55,009 bases of DNA from Phycisphaerales bacterium UBA6054 (GTDB taxonomy: Bacteria > Planctomycetota > Phycisphaerae > Phycisphaerales > UBA1924). A model generated the notes under the pieces. The model ran no database searches and was not told the DNA's origin. It saw only the letters and a list, made by a program, of their open reading frames with translations. The stretch spans positions 1 through 55,009 of the forward strand of contig DIYM01000115.1 in assembly GCA_002429045.1 (NCBI GenBank), read 5' to 3'. A program made the position numbers and the translations under genes. Below are positions 8,794 through 16,618 of this stretch, one piece after another. The stretch's first letter is position 1. The number at the start of each line of letters is the position of its first letter.

Positions 8794-8829
8794 AAAAAAC
8801 GCCCGGAGAGGACATGGTCCGCCGGGCGT
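8794..8829 (-). terminator. intrinsic terminator closing the atp cluster
   Basis: On the minus strand ACGCCCGG and CCGGGCGT form an 8-bp stem, with an inner GGAC/GTCC pairing, followed directly by TTTTTT (8799-8794). It lies 33 bases past the atpH stop and before pgk. Confidence 0.85.
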
Positions 8830-8862
8830 GCTGTTCGGTCTGGTCTGTCTGCCCCGCGCCGG

Positions 8863-9459
8863 TCAGTCGATGATGTTGTCGGCACGCGAGCGGACGTTGG
8901 CGCTCTGATCGAGCAGGCGGTCTCGGAGCCCGCGGAGCCCGGCGCGGACCGACGCGTCGATCAGTTGGTCCCCGATGCGGAGCCTGATCCCTCCGAGCAT
9001 CCCCGCGTCCGTGTAGGGGTGCAGCACGACTTCCTTGCCGAGCGATGCGCCCAGGCTCGACTTGATCGAGTCGAGCTCTTTCTGCCCGACCGGGGCGGCG
9101 GTGAACACATCGACCTCCACCCGTCCGAACCGGTCCTGGACGATCGAGTCCAACGCCCCGACGATCGGCGAGAGGTGGGACAGGCGCGATTTGCGGTTGA
9201 GCAGACGCAGGAAGTTGAGCACGGTGGGGGAGATCTTCGTGTCGAAGATCCGCACCAGTGACCGGTCGCGCTTGCCGGTGTCGATCAGGCGTGAGGCGAG
9301 CAGTTCGGAGAACTCGCGGTTGTTGCGGGCGATCTCGAGGATCTCCTCGAGCTCAGCGAGCACGGACTCGGCGCCCACGCCGTCTTTCTCGGCGGCCTCG
9401 AACAGGCTGCGTGCGTAGACCTTGGCCAACGCGTCGGGTTCGGAATCGATCAGCGGCAT
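8863..9459 (-). CDS. atpH: ATP synthase F1 subunit delta
   Basis: Delta is the peripheral-stalk subunit that joins the F1 head to the b-subunit dimer. The 198-residue product has the OSCP/delta layout. An N-terminal helical domain starts with LAKVYARSLFEAAEKDG and contains an NNREFSELLAS segment. The conserved C-terminal GGIRLRIGDQLIDASVRAGLRGLRDRL is diagnostic. The ATG at 9459 has GGAG upstream at ordinary spacing. It is the last gene of the Fo cluster and is followed by an intrinsic terminator rather than by atpA, so the F1 core genes must be encoded elsewhere. Confidence 0.93.
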   Translation of the reverse strand: MPLIDSEPDALAKVYARSLFEAAEKDGVGAESVLAELEEILEIARNNREFSELLASRLIDTGKRDRSLVRIFDTKISPTVLNFLRLLNRKSRLSHLSPIVGALDSIVQDRFGRVEVDVFTAAPVGQKELDSIKSSLGASLGKEVVLHPYTDAGMLGGIRLRIGDQLIDASVRAGLRGLRDRLLDQSANVRSRADNIID

Positions 9460-9494
9460 GGTGTGCTCCGGGCGGTGTGTTGCCTGGCTTGGGA

Positions 9495-9515
9495 GCACAG
9501 GCGGGACGCCTGTGC
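9495..9515. repeat. 21-bp perfect palindromic hairpin between atpF and atpH
   Basis: GCACAGGCG, a GGA loop and CGCCTGTGC form a perfect 9-bp stem with a 3-base loop. Its compact form resembles a dispersed repeat unit, but I noticed only this copy in the window. As RNA it would fold in the atpF-atpH intercistronic space. Confidence 0.6.
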
Positions 9516-9528
9516 CACATGGGTCGGG

Positions 9529-10110
9529 TTAGGCGCTGACGGCCTTCATCTCGGCGAGCGACTCGTCCATCAGACGCTGCTGGTCGTCGACGGTGACCTC
9601 GCGCTGGAGGATCTTGCCGGCCATCACGCTGGCGAGGTTGACCGACTCGCTGTAGATCTCGGACAGCGCCTGCTTCTTGGCGGCTTCGATCTCGGCGGTG
9701 GCCTTCTCGCGCATCGCCGCGAGTTCCGCGTCCGCCTTGGACTTGAGCTCGGCGGCCAGTTCGTTCTGCTGGGCCCGGGTGTCCTCGAGCATCTTCTGGG
9801 CTTCGGCGCGGGCCTCGGCGAGGTTGCGCTCGTACTCGTCGAGGGCTTCCTTTGCCTGGCGGCGGGCCTCCTCGGCGGCCTCGATCTCGTTGCGGATCTT
9901 GGACGCCCGCTCGTCCAGCGCGACCGTCAGCTTGGGCCACACGAAGCCGCCCAGGAAGGCCGCGGCGATCGCGAAAACGATGACCGCGGTGATGCCGGTC
10001 ATCATGCCTTGCTTGACGGTGGGGATCGCCCCGACGTCGTCGGCGGCATGAGCGGACGCGGCGATCAGGCTCATCGCGGCGACAGAGATCAGTCCATGGA
10101 TGCGGCTCAT
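9529..10110 (-). CDS. atpF: ATP synthase Fo subunit b with signal-peptide-like N-terminus
   Basis: Subunit b forms the peripheral stalk. The 193-residue product has a membrane segment at about 37-56 (MMTGITAVIVFAIAAAFLGG) and the WPKLTVALDERASKI junction. A long Ala/Glu/Lys-rich coiled coil runs from about 70 to 165. Before the membrane helix is an extra hydrophobic stretch, about residues 5-22, ending AHAAD, which looks like a cleavable signal peptide; the usual b subunit starts directly with its anchor. The ATG at 10110 has AAGGAG 10 bases upstream, and an earlier in-frame ATG at 10134 lacks such a site. Confidence 0.92.
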   Translation of the reverse strand: MSRIHGLISVAAMSLIAASAHAADDVGAIPTVKQGMMTGITAVIVFAIAAAFLGGFVWPKLTVALDERASKIRNEIEAAEEARRQAKEALDEYERNLAEARAEAQKMLEDTRAQQNELAAELKSKADAELAAMREKATAEIEAAKKQALSEIYSESVNLASVMAGKILQREVTVDDQQRLMDESLAEMKAVSA

Positions 10111-10159
10111 ATCGGTCTGCTCCTTGAGCGCCAACGGCGCAGAGAGGATTGGATCAAAG

Positions 10160-10190
10160 ACGCCCCGCCCGCGTTGGCCGGCGGGGGCGT
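10160..10190 (-). other. GC-rich intercistronic hairpin between atpE and atpF
   Basis: ACGCCCCGCC at 10160-10169 pairs with GGCGGGGGCGT at 10180-10190, with one bulged G. On the minus strand the stem ends GGCGT and is followed by CTTTG, a weak U-rich tail. It may attenuate transcription or protect RNA ends between the c- and b-subunit genes. Confidence 0.5.
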
Positions 10191-10205
10191 GCGGATTGCT
10201 TCGGA

Positions 10206-10502
10206 TTACGAGAGGAAGCCGGCGGCGACGGCGAAGAGCGTCGCGCCTTCGATGAACACCGCGAGGATGATCGCGGCGGTCTGGATCTTGCCGGCGGTCT
10301 CGGGCTGGCGGGCCATCGACTCGGTCGCGCCCTTACCAATCAGACCGATGCCGATGCCGGCACCCAGAACGGCCAGGCCGCCACCCATGACCGCAAGACC
10401 CTTGCCCATGCTGGCACCGGCTGCCACAGCGGGCTGGGCCATAGCGGTGGCGGGGAGCGCTGCGATCGCGGCGACGGGGAGAAGCTTGCTCATCAGGGAC
10501 AT
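10206..10502 (-). CDS. atpE: ATP synthase Fo subunit c with N-terminal extension
   Basis: Subunit c forms the rotor ring. The 98-residue product has helix 1 with the glycine repeat GGGLAVLGAGIGIGLIG (about 40-56), the polar loop ESMARQPE and helix 2 with the ion-binding Glu85 in FIEGATLF. The residue after Glu85 is Gly, not the Ser/Thr usual in sodium-binding rings, so proton coupling is inferred. Residues 1-29 are an extra Ala-rich stretch resembling a signal peptide (cleavage plausible near AMAQP). The ATG at 10502 is preceded by AAGGAAGGAA, a strong ribosome site that fits the high copy number needed. Confidence 0.95.
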   Translation of the reverse strand: MSLMSKLLPVAAIAALPATAMAQPAVAAGASMGKGLAVMGGGLAVLGAGIGIGLIGKGATESMARQPETAGKIQTAAIILAVFIEGATLFAVAAGFLS

Positions 10503-10563
10503 TGGTTCGTTCCTTCCTTAAACCAGAGATGACGTATTCGTCGTACGAGAATCAGGGTCGAGA

Positions 10564-10582
10564 ACGCCCGATTCCCGGGCGT
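10564..10582 (-). other. intercistronic hairpin between atpB and atpE
   Basis: ACGCCCG and CGGGCGT form a 7-bp stem around a 5-base loop. On the minus strand the stem ends in GGGCGT followed by TCTCG. It resembles the terminator after atpH without the U-run, so partial attenuation or RNA processing is possible. Confidence 0.45.
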
Positions 10583-10599
10583 GAAACGTGACAGAACAG

Positions 10600-11499
10600 T
10601 TATGCGTGGGCCGGCTCGTGCCCGTGGTGCTCGTCGTGGTCGTGATGGTCCATCAGCGAGATGAACACGGTCACGAGGAACATGAAGATGAACGCCTGCA
10701 TGAAGCCCACGAAGACCTCGAGCAGGAAGATCGCGAACCCGCCGAAGACGGCGATCAGCGTCACGGGGCCCTGCAGGAAGAAGCCCTTCCCAACCACCAT
10801 GCCCGCGAAGCTGACGAGCGTCGCGAGCAGGATGTGCCCGGCGGTCATGTTCGCGAACAGACGGAGAGCCAACGCGAACGGCTTGATGAAAAACTGCCCG
10901 ATAAGCTCGAGCACGAAGACGCCGATCGACGCGGGGAACGGAGCCCCGGCGGTCATGTGCTTGAAGAACTCGACCACGCCGAGGTGCCGGATCGCCGCGA
11001 GGTTGAAGAACACCATCGCGATCACCGCGAGCACCGCGGTCACCCAGATGTTCTGGGTCGCGGTCCCGCCGATCGGCGTGGCGGCGTTCGCTTTCCAGTC
11101 CTTGTTGGCCAGGTGCATCACGTCGAGGATCGGAACCAGACCCAGCATGTTGTTGACCAGGATGAACCAGAACAGCGTCCACAGGAACGGCATGAGCTTG
11201 TTGGTCCGATCGCCCAGCAGCGGGCGGCAGACCTCTTCACGCAGGTAGACGCAGATGACCTCGAGCGCGTGCGCGAAGCGGTTCTTGGTCACATATGCGC
11301 CCGCTCCCTCGGAGGTGCTGCCCGTCTGCACCTTCTTCACGAACCACGCGCCGACGACGACGATGATGATGAGGCTCAGCACCAGGTTGCCCTGGTTGCC
11401 CGACCAGAGCCAGTAGCCGTCCTCGTTCACATGGAACTTGTGGTTGTAGACGTGGTCGGCGGGGCTGCCGGCGCCCAGCGTAAACAGGCTCGGGATCAT
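10600..11499 (-). CDS. atpB: ATP synthase Fo subunit a
   Basis: Subunit a is the membrane stator that carries the two proton half-channels next to the c-ring. The 299-residue product is highly hydrophobic. The segment IKPFALALRLFANMTAGHILL contains the essential Arg in the conserved ALRLFANMTAGH context. NNMLGLVPILDVMHL in the first half and the last helices with FLLEVFVGFMQAFIFMFL are also typical. The C-terminus is His-rich (HHDHDEHHGHEP), which is unusual. The ATG at 11499 directly follows the stop of the AtpI-like gene (TGAATG), and GAGGAG lies about 9 bases upstream. Confidence 0.95.
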   Translation of the reverse strand: MIPSLFTLGAGSPADHVYNHKFHVNEDGYWLWSGNQGNLVLSLIIIVVVGAWFVKKVQTGSTSEGAGAYVTKNRFAHALEVICVYLREEVCRPLLGDRTNKLMPFLWTLFWFILVNNMLGLVPILDVMHLANKDWKANAATPIGGTATQNIWVTAVLAVIAMVFFNLAAIRHLGVVEFFKHMTAGAPFPASIGVFVLELIGQFFIKPFALALRLFANMTAGHILLATLVSFAGMVVGKGFFLQGPVTLIAVFGGFAIFLLEVFVGFMQAFIFMFLVTVFISLMDHHDHDEHHGHEPAHA

Positions 11500-11988
11500 T
11501 CAGAGACTCCTCGGTGCGGTGCCCGGCGCTTGGGGGCTCGGGTTCTCGTTCGCGTGCCCGGTCGCCCGGGACCGGGCGCGGGCGGCGTCGCGCTTCTGGA
11601 TCTGCCAGACCGCGGCGCCGGCTTCGGCAAAGCAGAGCAGGATCACCCCGCCGAGCAGCCCGTAGACCACCGGCTCCTTGGGCAGGCTGAACACCTCGAT
11701 CAGCATCAGCATCGCGCCCATCGCGAGCATCGTCCGCAGCGCGGTGGTGCCCAGGACCGCCATCCCCCACATGTCGTCGGAGATCAGCGACGGGCCCAGC
11801 ATCGCGACGACCGACAGCAGCACGCTCGCGGCGACCAGGCCGCACACGATCAGGGTGGTGCTGGTGTTGGCGCCGTCGGCGCTCGCCGCCAGCCCGCCAG
11901 CCAGAGCCGTGGCGCACACGGTTGCCAGCCCCATCATCAGAGCGAATCGGGAGCGGTCGATTGGGGGCAGCAGCGGGGTCAATCTCAT
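11500..11988 (-). CDS. AtpI-like membrane protein of the ATP synthase cluster
   Basis: The 162-residue product has about four hydrophobic segments (roughly 16-36, 43-66, 75-100 and 105-130) and a polar tail. Size, topology and position before atpB match the AtpI/subunit I proteins thought to help assemble the c-ring, but primary sequence alone is weak evidence. The start is uncertain. The ATG at 11988 has GGAG touching it, too close for a normal ribosome site, whereas a TTG two codons later (11982) has ideal 6-base spacing to the same GGAG. The stop abuts the atpB ATG, so the two are surely cotranscribed. Confidence 0.65.
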   Translation of the reverse strand: MRLTPLLPPIDRSRFALMMGLATVCATALAGGLAASADGANTSTTLIVCGLVAASVLLSVVAMLGPSLISDDMWGMAVLGTTALRTMLAMGAMLMLIEVFSLPKEPVVYGLLGGVILLCFAEAGAAVWQIQKRDAARARSRATGHANENPSPQAPGTAPRSL

Positions 11989-12062
11989 CTCCGAAGACCG
12001 GGCACGAACGCCCGCGCCGGAAGGGGCCCCAACGCCTCGATGGGCGAAAAACGTGGGGAGCG

Positions 12063-12068
12063 ATAGTA
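12063..12068 (-). promoter_or_regulatory. -10-like element upstream of the atpI-like/atpB operon
   Basis: The minus strand reads TACTAT, predicting transcription from about 12056 with a leader of roughly 65 bases. It lies just past a hairpin following atpZ, which would let the main operon be expressed separately from alaS-atpZ. Confidence 0.4.
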
Positions 12069-12073
12069 GGTCA

Positions 12074-12093
12074 GCCCGCCAAGTCTGGCGAGC
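12074..12093 (-). other. hairpin after atpZ
   Basis: GCCCGCCA and TGGCGAGC pair over 8 positions with one mismatch around a 4-base loop, 8 bases past the atpZ stop. There is no T-run. Confidence 0.35.
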
Positions 12094-12100
12094 CCGCGAC

Positions 12101-12517
12101 TCAATCTTTGGGCCCGTCGCCCTCCCCGCCGGGCGGGGGCCGGTGGGCCTGCGTGCTCTGGCCAGCGGCCTTGGTTCGCTTGTCGTCGCGGTCCTGCATT
12201 TCCAGGCGTTTGATCAGGCGGAACAGGCCTCCGGCGAACCCGACGAAGATCCCGACCATCAGCCCCCAGGGGGACCAGCCGAACTGGCGATCCAGAAACC
12301 AGCCCCCCGCCCCCCCCGCGGCGGCGACCACGAGGAAATCGATCCCGATCGCGAGCGCAAACCCCAACTCTCCCATGGTGTTACCGAGAGACGCCGGCTT
12401 GGGGGTCGGCGTCTCCGCCCCGGGCGGGCGTTCCCTGAGGATCTCGGGAATCTCCAGCCTCGGGTCTCGGGGCCGCGGGGGGGCGTGATCCCGCGCGTGT
12501 TCCGGTTCCTGGGTCAT
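12101..12517 (-). CDS. atpZ: AtpZ/AtpI family ATP synthase accessory protein
   Basis: The 138-residue product has a proline-rich cytoplasmic N-terminus. It then has two membrane segments (about 50-72, GFALAIGIDFLVVAAAGGAGGW, and about 80-98, SPWGLMVGIFVGFAGGLF), followed by a charged helix RLIKRLEMQDRDDK and a disordered tail. The GGWFLDRQFG...PWGLMVGIFVGFAGGLF hairpin is characteristic of the AtpZ family, small proteins at the head of many atp operons linked to Fo assembly or magnesium/calcium handling. The ATG at 12517 has GGAG 6 bases upstream. It follows alaS by 31 bp on the same strand. Confidence 0.8.
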   Translation of the reverse strand: MTQEPEHARDHAPPRPRDPRLEIPEILRERPPGAETPTPKPASLGNTMGELGFALAIGIDFLVVAAAGGAGGWFLDRQFGWSPWGLMVGIFVGFAGGLFRLIKRLEMQDRDDKRTKAAGQSTQAHRPPPGGEGDGPKD

Positions 12518-12548
12518 GCGGGCTCCGTTTCGGGGGTGGGTCGGTGCG

Positions 12549-15443
12549 TCAGGAACTGGCGCGGGCGGCGAAGTGGCGGGCTTCGGTGACGGCCTCGGCG
12601 ATCCTGGACGGGTCCGAGCCCGACCCCTGGGCCGCGTCGGGGCGCCCGCCTCCCTTCCCGCCCATCACGCCCGCGACCGCTCTGACCCAGTCCCCGGCCT
12701 TAAAACCCAGGCCCACCAGGGGTTTGGGCACGGATGCCATCACCGAGACACGCCCCGCGTCGGCATCGGGCGAGAGCAGCATGACGGCCTTGGTCGGGCA
12801 GGCCTCGGAGACGACCTTCATCGCGGATTCCAGGGCCTTGCGGTCCGAGCCGAGTTCCAGTGTCGCGACGATCATGGTGTCGGGCGAGCCGGCCTCCGTC
12901 TCGGCGATCGTGCGTGCCATGTGCTGCGCTTCGGCGGCTTTCTGTGCGGCGACCGCCTTGGCCGCGGCTTTCGCGCGGTCTTGCAGCCCGCCCAGCGCCG
13001 CGCGGGCCTTGGCTTTGCGGACCGCCGGGAGCGTTGCCTGGTCCAGCCGCTGGGACGCGTCCTGCACCGCTTTGGCGAGATCCGAGTCCGGGAGCCGGTC
13101 CAGTTCGGCGATCTCGCGATCGAGCGTGTCGGCGGCTTCGATGACCGATCTGGCCGCCGCACCGGTCAGTCCCGAGATCCGCCGGATGCCCTTGGCGATG
13201 CCCTCCTCGCCGGTCAGCGCGAACGCCTCGGCCTGCTTGGTGGATTCCAGGTGCGTCCCCCCGCAGAACTCGGTGGACTGCATCGACCAGTCCGGGCTGT
13301 GCGGCTCGGCGAGCAGGCTCGGCACCGGTGCGCCGATCGACACGACACGCACGGGGTCGGGGTAGGTCTCCCCGAACACGGCCCGGAGCCCGTTGATCTT
13401 CTGGGCGGGCCCGAGCGGGACGACCTCGGCGTGCACCGTGTGGTCGGCGTCGATCTGCCGGCGCACGAGCGACTCGATGTGCTCGAGTTCGTCGACCGTC
13501 ACGCCCTGGTTGTGCGTGAAGTCGAAACGCAGCCGTTCAGCGTCGACCAGCGAGCCGCGCTGATCGACCGAGTCGCCCAGCGCGTCCTTGAGCGCCAGGT
13601 TGAGCAGGTGCGTGGCCGTGTGGTTGGCGGCGACCCGCGAGCGGCGCCGCTTCTCCACCGAGCACGCCACGCCCTCGCCGACGCGCATCTCGCCCCGGGT
13701 CACGTGCCCGATGTGGACGACGTACCCGCCGAACACCTGGGTGTCCTCGACGCGGAAGTGCCCGCCCCCGGGCTTGCCGAGATCGTGGATGACGGTCAAC
13801 TCGCCGTGGTCGCCGACCTGCCCGCCCATCTCGGCGTAGAAGTTGGTCTTGTCGAGCACCACGCCGATCTGGCGCCGCACGCCGGTCGCGTTGGAGAACT
13901 CGTCGAAGTTCTTCCCGTCGAAGATGGCCCGGACGGTCGCCTTGATCTCGCGGGCGTGGAACTTGCTGGAATCGTCGGTGGGCTTGACGTTCAGGCCGGC
14001 GAGCTGTGCGGTGTGCTCGGCCCGCAGCTCGAACTTCGCGTCGCCGTCCTTGCGCCCGCCCTGGCGGGAGCGTTCCTTCTGCTCGGCCATGGCCCGCTCG
14101 AAGCCTCCGACGTCCACGGTCAGCCCGCGTTCCTCGGCCATGATCATGGTCAGGTCGACGGGGAAGCCGAAGGTGTCGTAGAGCTTGAAGGCGTCCTCGC
14201 CCGAGATCGACTTGGAATCAGAGGCGATGTCCTCGAACATCTTGATCCCGCGATCGAGCGTGCGGCCGAAGCTCTCCTCTTCCTCGGCGATGATGCCGCG
14301 GATCTTCTCGGGATCCTTCTTCAGCTCGGGGAACGCGTCGCCCAGCGAGGCGACGACCGTCGGGACCAGCCCGGCCAAAAAACCCTCGGGCGCGTCGAGC
14401 TTCTGACGCCCGTAGCGGACGGCCCTTCGCAGGATGCGCCGCAGCACATAGCCGCGCCCCTCGTTGCCGGGCATCTGCCCGTCGGTGATCGCGATGGTCA
14501 GCGTGCGGACGTGGTCGGCGATGACGCGGTACGCCTCGTCCACGCCGTCGGTGTCCTCGGCGCCGAGCTTGCCGGCGTAGGGGCGGGCGCCGGTGATCTT
14601 GCGGATCGCCTCGAACAGCGGCGTGAAGATATCGGTGTCGTAGTTCGAGCGCTTGTCCTGCAGCACCGACACGATGCGTTCGAGCCCCATGCCGGTGTCG
14701 ACGTGCTTGGCGGGCAGCGGGCGGAGGCTGCCGTCGTCGAGCCGGTCGAACTGGATGAACACGTTGTTCCAGACTTCCAGCACGTCCGGGTCGTCCTGGT
14801 TGACCAGGCTCGCGGCGTTGCGTCCGCCGATGCGGTCGTAGTGGACTTCGCTGCACGGGCCGCAGGGCCCGGTGTCGCCCATCTCCCAGAAGTTGTCCTT
14901 CATGTTGCCGGGCAGGATGTGGTCGTCGGGCAGGAACTCACGCCAGATGTCGCGGGTCTCCAGGTCGGGCGGGAGCCCCTGGCGCTCGTCGCCCTCGAAG
15001 TAGGTCGCGTAGAGCCGGTCCTTGTCGATACCCCAGACGGTGGTGAGGAGTTCGACGGACCAGGCGATGGCCTCGGCTTTGAAGTAGTCTCCGAACGACC
15101 AGTTGCCGAGCATCTCGAAGAAGGTGTGGTGATAGGTGTCCTTGCCGACGTCGTCGAGGTCGTTGTGCTTGCCCCCGGCCCGGATGCACTTCTGGCTGTT
15201 GACCGCGCGCTTCAGCCCCGCGAGCGGCGAGTCCGGCGGCAGCGTGCCCTGGAAGATCGGCTTGTACTGGTTCATGCCCGCGTTGGCGAAGGTGTCGCGG
15301 AGCGAGGGGTCGTTCATCGGGCAGGTCGTCGAGGAGGGGACGAAGGTGTGGGCCCGCTGCCTGAAGAACTCGATGAACGCGGCCCGGACGGCCGACGCGG
15401 TGTGCTCGGGGTTGCTCGGGTTGGAAGCGTCGGGATGGGGCAT
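12549..15443 (-). CDS. alaS: alanyl-tRNA synthetase
   Basis: AlaRS charges tRNA-Ala and edits mischarged Ser and Gly. The 964-residue product, slightly longer than the E. coli enzyme, shows the class II catalytic core from residue 20 (FIEFFRQRAHTFVPSS, NAGMNQYKPIFQG). EMLGNWSFGDYF and the motif-3 region EGRGYVLRRILRRAVRYG are also present. The editing domain has its zinc-binding histidines in HTATHLLN (near 606) and CGGTHLE (near 724). A C-terminal coiled-coil/C-Ala domain ends in VMGGKGGGRPDAAQGSG. The ATG at 15443 begins the domain; upstream in-frame sequence is not AlaRS-like. It diverges from a secreted protease gene. Confidence 0.97.
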   Translation of the reverse strand: MPHPDASNPSNPEHTASAVRAAFIEFFRQRAHTFVPSSTTCPMNDPSLRDTFANAGMNQYKPIFQGTLPPDSPLAGLKRAVNSQKCIRAGGKHNDLDDVGKDTYHHTFFEMLGNWSFGDYFKAEAIAWSVELLTTVWGIDKDRLYATYFEGDERQGLPPDLETRDIWREFLPDDHILPGNMKDNFWEMGDTGPCGPCSEVHYDRIGGRNAASLVNQDDPDVLEVWNNVFIQFDRLDDGSLRPLPAKHVDTGMGLERIVSVLQDKRSNYDTDIFTPLFEAIRKITGARPYAGKLGAEDTDGVDEAYRVIADHVRTLTIAITDGQMPGNEGRGYVLRRILRRAVRYGRQKLDAPEGFLAGLVPTVVASLGDAFPELKKDPEKIRGIIAEEEESFGRTLDRGIKMFEDIASDSKSISGEDAFKLYDTFGFPVDLTMIMAEERGLTVDVGGFERAMAEQKERSRQGGRKDGDAKFELRAEHTAQLAGLNVKPTDDSSKFHAREIKATVRAIFDGKNFDEFSNATGVRRQIGVVLDKTNFYAEMGGQVGDHGELTVIHDLGKPGGGHFRVEDTQVFGGYVVHIGHVTRGEMRVGEGVACSVEKRRRSRVAANHTATHLLNLALKDALGDSVDQRGSLVDAERLRFDFTHNQGVTVDELEHIESLVRRQIDADHTVHAEVVPLGPAQKINGLRAVFGETYPDPVRVVSIGAPVPSLLAEPHSPDWSMQSTEFCGGTHLESTKQAEAFALTGEEGIAKGIRRISGLTGAAARSVIEAADTLDREIAELDRLPDSDLAKAVQDASQRLDQATLPAVRKAKARAALGGLQDRAKAAAKAVAAQKAAEAQHMARTIAETEAGSPDTMIVATLELGSDRKALESAMKVVSEACPTKAVMLLSPDADAGRVSVMASVPKPLVGLGFKAGDWVRAVAGVMGGKGGGRPDAAQGSGSDPSRIAEAVTEARHFAARASS

Positions 15444-15696
15444 GGAGTCTGGTTCCTGGGGGCGTCTGTGATCGGTCCGATAACGCCGGATCCGGGGGGC
15501 GTCGGCCGGGAGAGGGCGTGGAGACCGATCGTATGCGGGCGCGTTGTCTCGACGGGTCCACCAGACCGACCCCGAACGACCGGAAATCGGTCGCGTGTTC
15601 GGGAATCGGGTGGTTCCCGGCGGTGATCCGGGGCACCTTGTGCTGGGTCGGCGCTCGATCGGGTGTCGCCCCGTCGTCCCAACGAGGAGAGACCCG
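15444..15696. other. divergent intergenic region between alaS and the protease gene
   Basis: This 253-bp gap holds no credible gene. It has a 6-bp inverted repeat (CGACCG, 5 bases, CGGTCG at 15577-15593) that could be an operator, and GAGGAGA just before the protease start. No clear -10/-35 pair was found. Confidence 0.4.
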
Positions 15697-16578
15697 ATGT
15701 GTTTGAAAGGTGCCACGGCGGTCCGGTGTGCGGTGCTCGCGATGTGCGCGGGCGGCGCGATGGCGGGGGTGATCCGGCACGATGTCGATGACGCCCTCTA
15801 CCGCTCGTTCGCGCAGGAGCCCCAGTTCGACTCGGTCGGTGTGTTGCTGCTGCCAGGCGGGGTGACCTGCTCGGGCACGCTGATCGGGAGCGAGTGGGTG
15901 CTGACGGCCGCCCATTGCGTGGACCAGGGCGTATCCACGGCTCAGTGGGTGACGAGCACGGCGTTCGGATCGGCGGCTGAGATCATCATCCACCCCGATT
16001 GGGTCGTCAACGGCTTCACGGGGGGCAGCGACCTCGCGCTGATCAGGCTCGCCAGCCCGGTGACCAATGTCGAGGTCGCGAACCTGTACGCCGGCAACGG
16101 CGAGATCGGCAGCCTGGGCAGCAGCGTCGGCTACGGGCGGACCGGGACCGGGTTCCAGGGCGACGTCATCCGCGACGGTGTCAAGCGGGCCGGGACGAAC
16201 ATGATCGACGTGTTCGGGAGCGTCCGGGGTTGGGACGAGGACATCCTGATCACGGACTTCGACAACCCGATCGATCCGGGCGACTCGACCTACGGCGAGG
16301 ACACGCCCACCGATCTCGAGGTGCAGGTCGGTGCCGGGGATTCCGGCGGCGCGCTGTTCATCGATGACGGGCACGGCGGGCTGGCGCTCGCGGGCGTCAC
16401 CTCCTTCGTCGCGTCCTCGGACGGCAGCCCGGACGCGGACTACGGGGACTTCTCGGCGTACACCCGGGTGTCGGCGTTCCTGCCCTGGATCGAGCAGGTG
16501 ACGGGGATCCCATCGCCCGGCGGGGCGGTGTCGCTGCTGGCGGGTCTGGGCCTGGTGTGCCGTCGTCGGCGGTCCTGA
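15697..16578 (+). CDS. secreted trypsin-like serine protease with PEP-CTERM-like tail
   Basis: The 293-residue product has a signal peptide (about 1-25, ending GGAMAG). It has the S1 catalytic triad as TAAHC near 71, SDLALIRL near 111 and GAGDSGGALF near 213. The last ~22 residues read as Pro-Ser-Pro-Gly-Gly, a short hydrophobic helix and RRRRS, which is the layout of PEP-CTERM sorting signals recognised by exosortase systems. The protein is therefore probably exported and transiently membrane-anchored. No clear propeptide is seen. GAGGAGA lies 6 bases upstream of the ATG at 15697; the frame is open further upstream but without a signal peptide there. Confidence 0.85.
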   Translation: MCLKGATAVRCAVLAMCAGGAMAGVIRHDVDDALYRSFAQEPQFDSVGVLLLPGGVTCSGTLIGSEWVLTAAHCVDQGVSTAQWVTSTAFGSAAEIIIHPDWVVNGFTGGSDLALIRLASPVTNVEVANLYAGNGEIGSLGSSVGYGRTGTGFQGDVIRDGVKRAGTNMIDVFGSVRGWDEDILITDFDNPIDPGDSTYGEDTPTDLEVQVGAGDSGGALFIDDGHGGLALAGVTSFVASSDGSPDADYGDFSAYTRVSAFLPWIEQVTGIPSPGGAVSLLAGLGLVCRRRRS

Positions 16579-16618
16579 TCGCGAGATCTCGGCGTGGTGC
16601 TTATCCTCTTGGCTGAGC

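Noticed and set aside
10588..12066. 492-codon plus-strand frame opposite atpB and the AtpI-like gene
   Set aside because: It is a composition artefact opposite well-supported ATP synthase genes.
12516..15626. 1036-codon open frame on the plus strand opposite alaS
   Set aside because: It is a shadow frame produced by high GC at third positions. The translation is Arg/Gly/Val/Asp-rich without any domain, while the minus strand encodes a full alanyl-tRNA synthetase.
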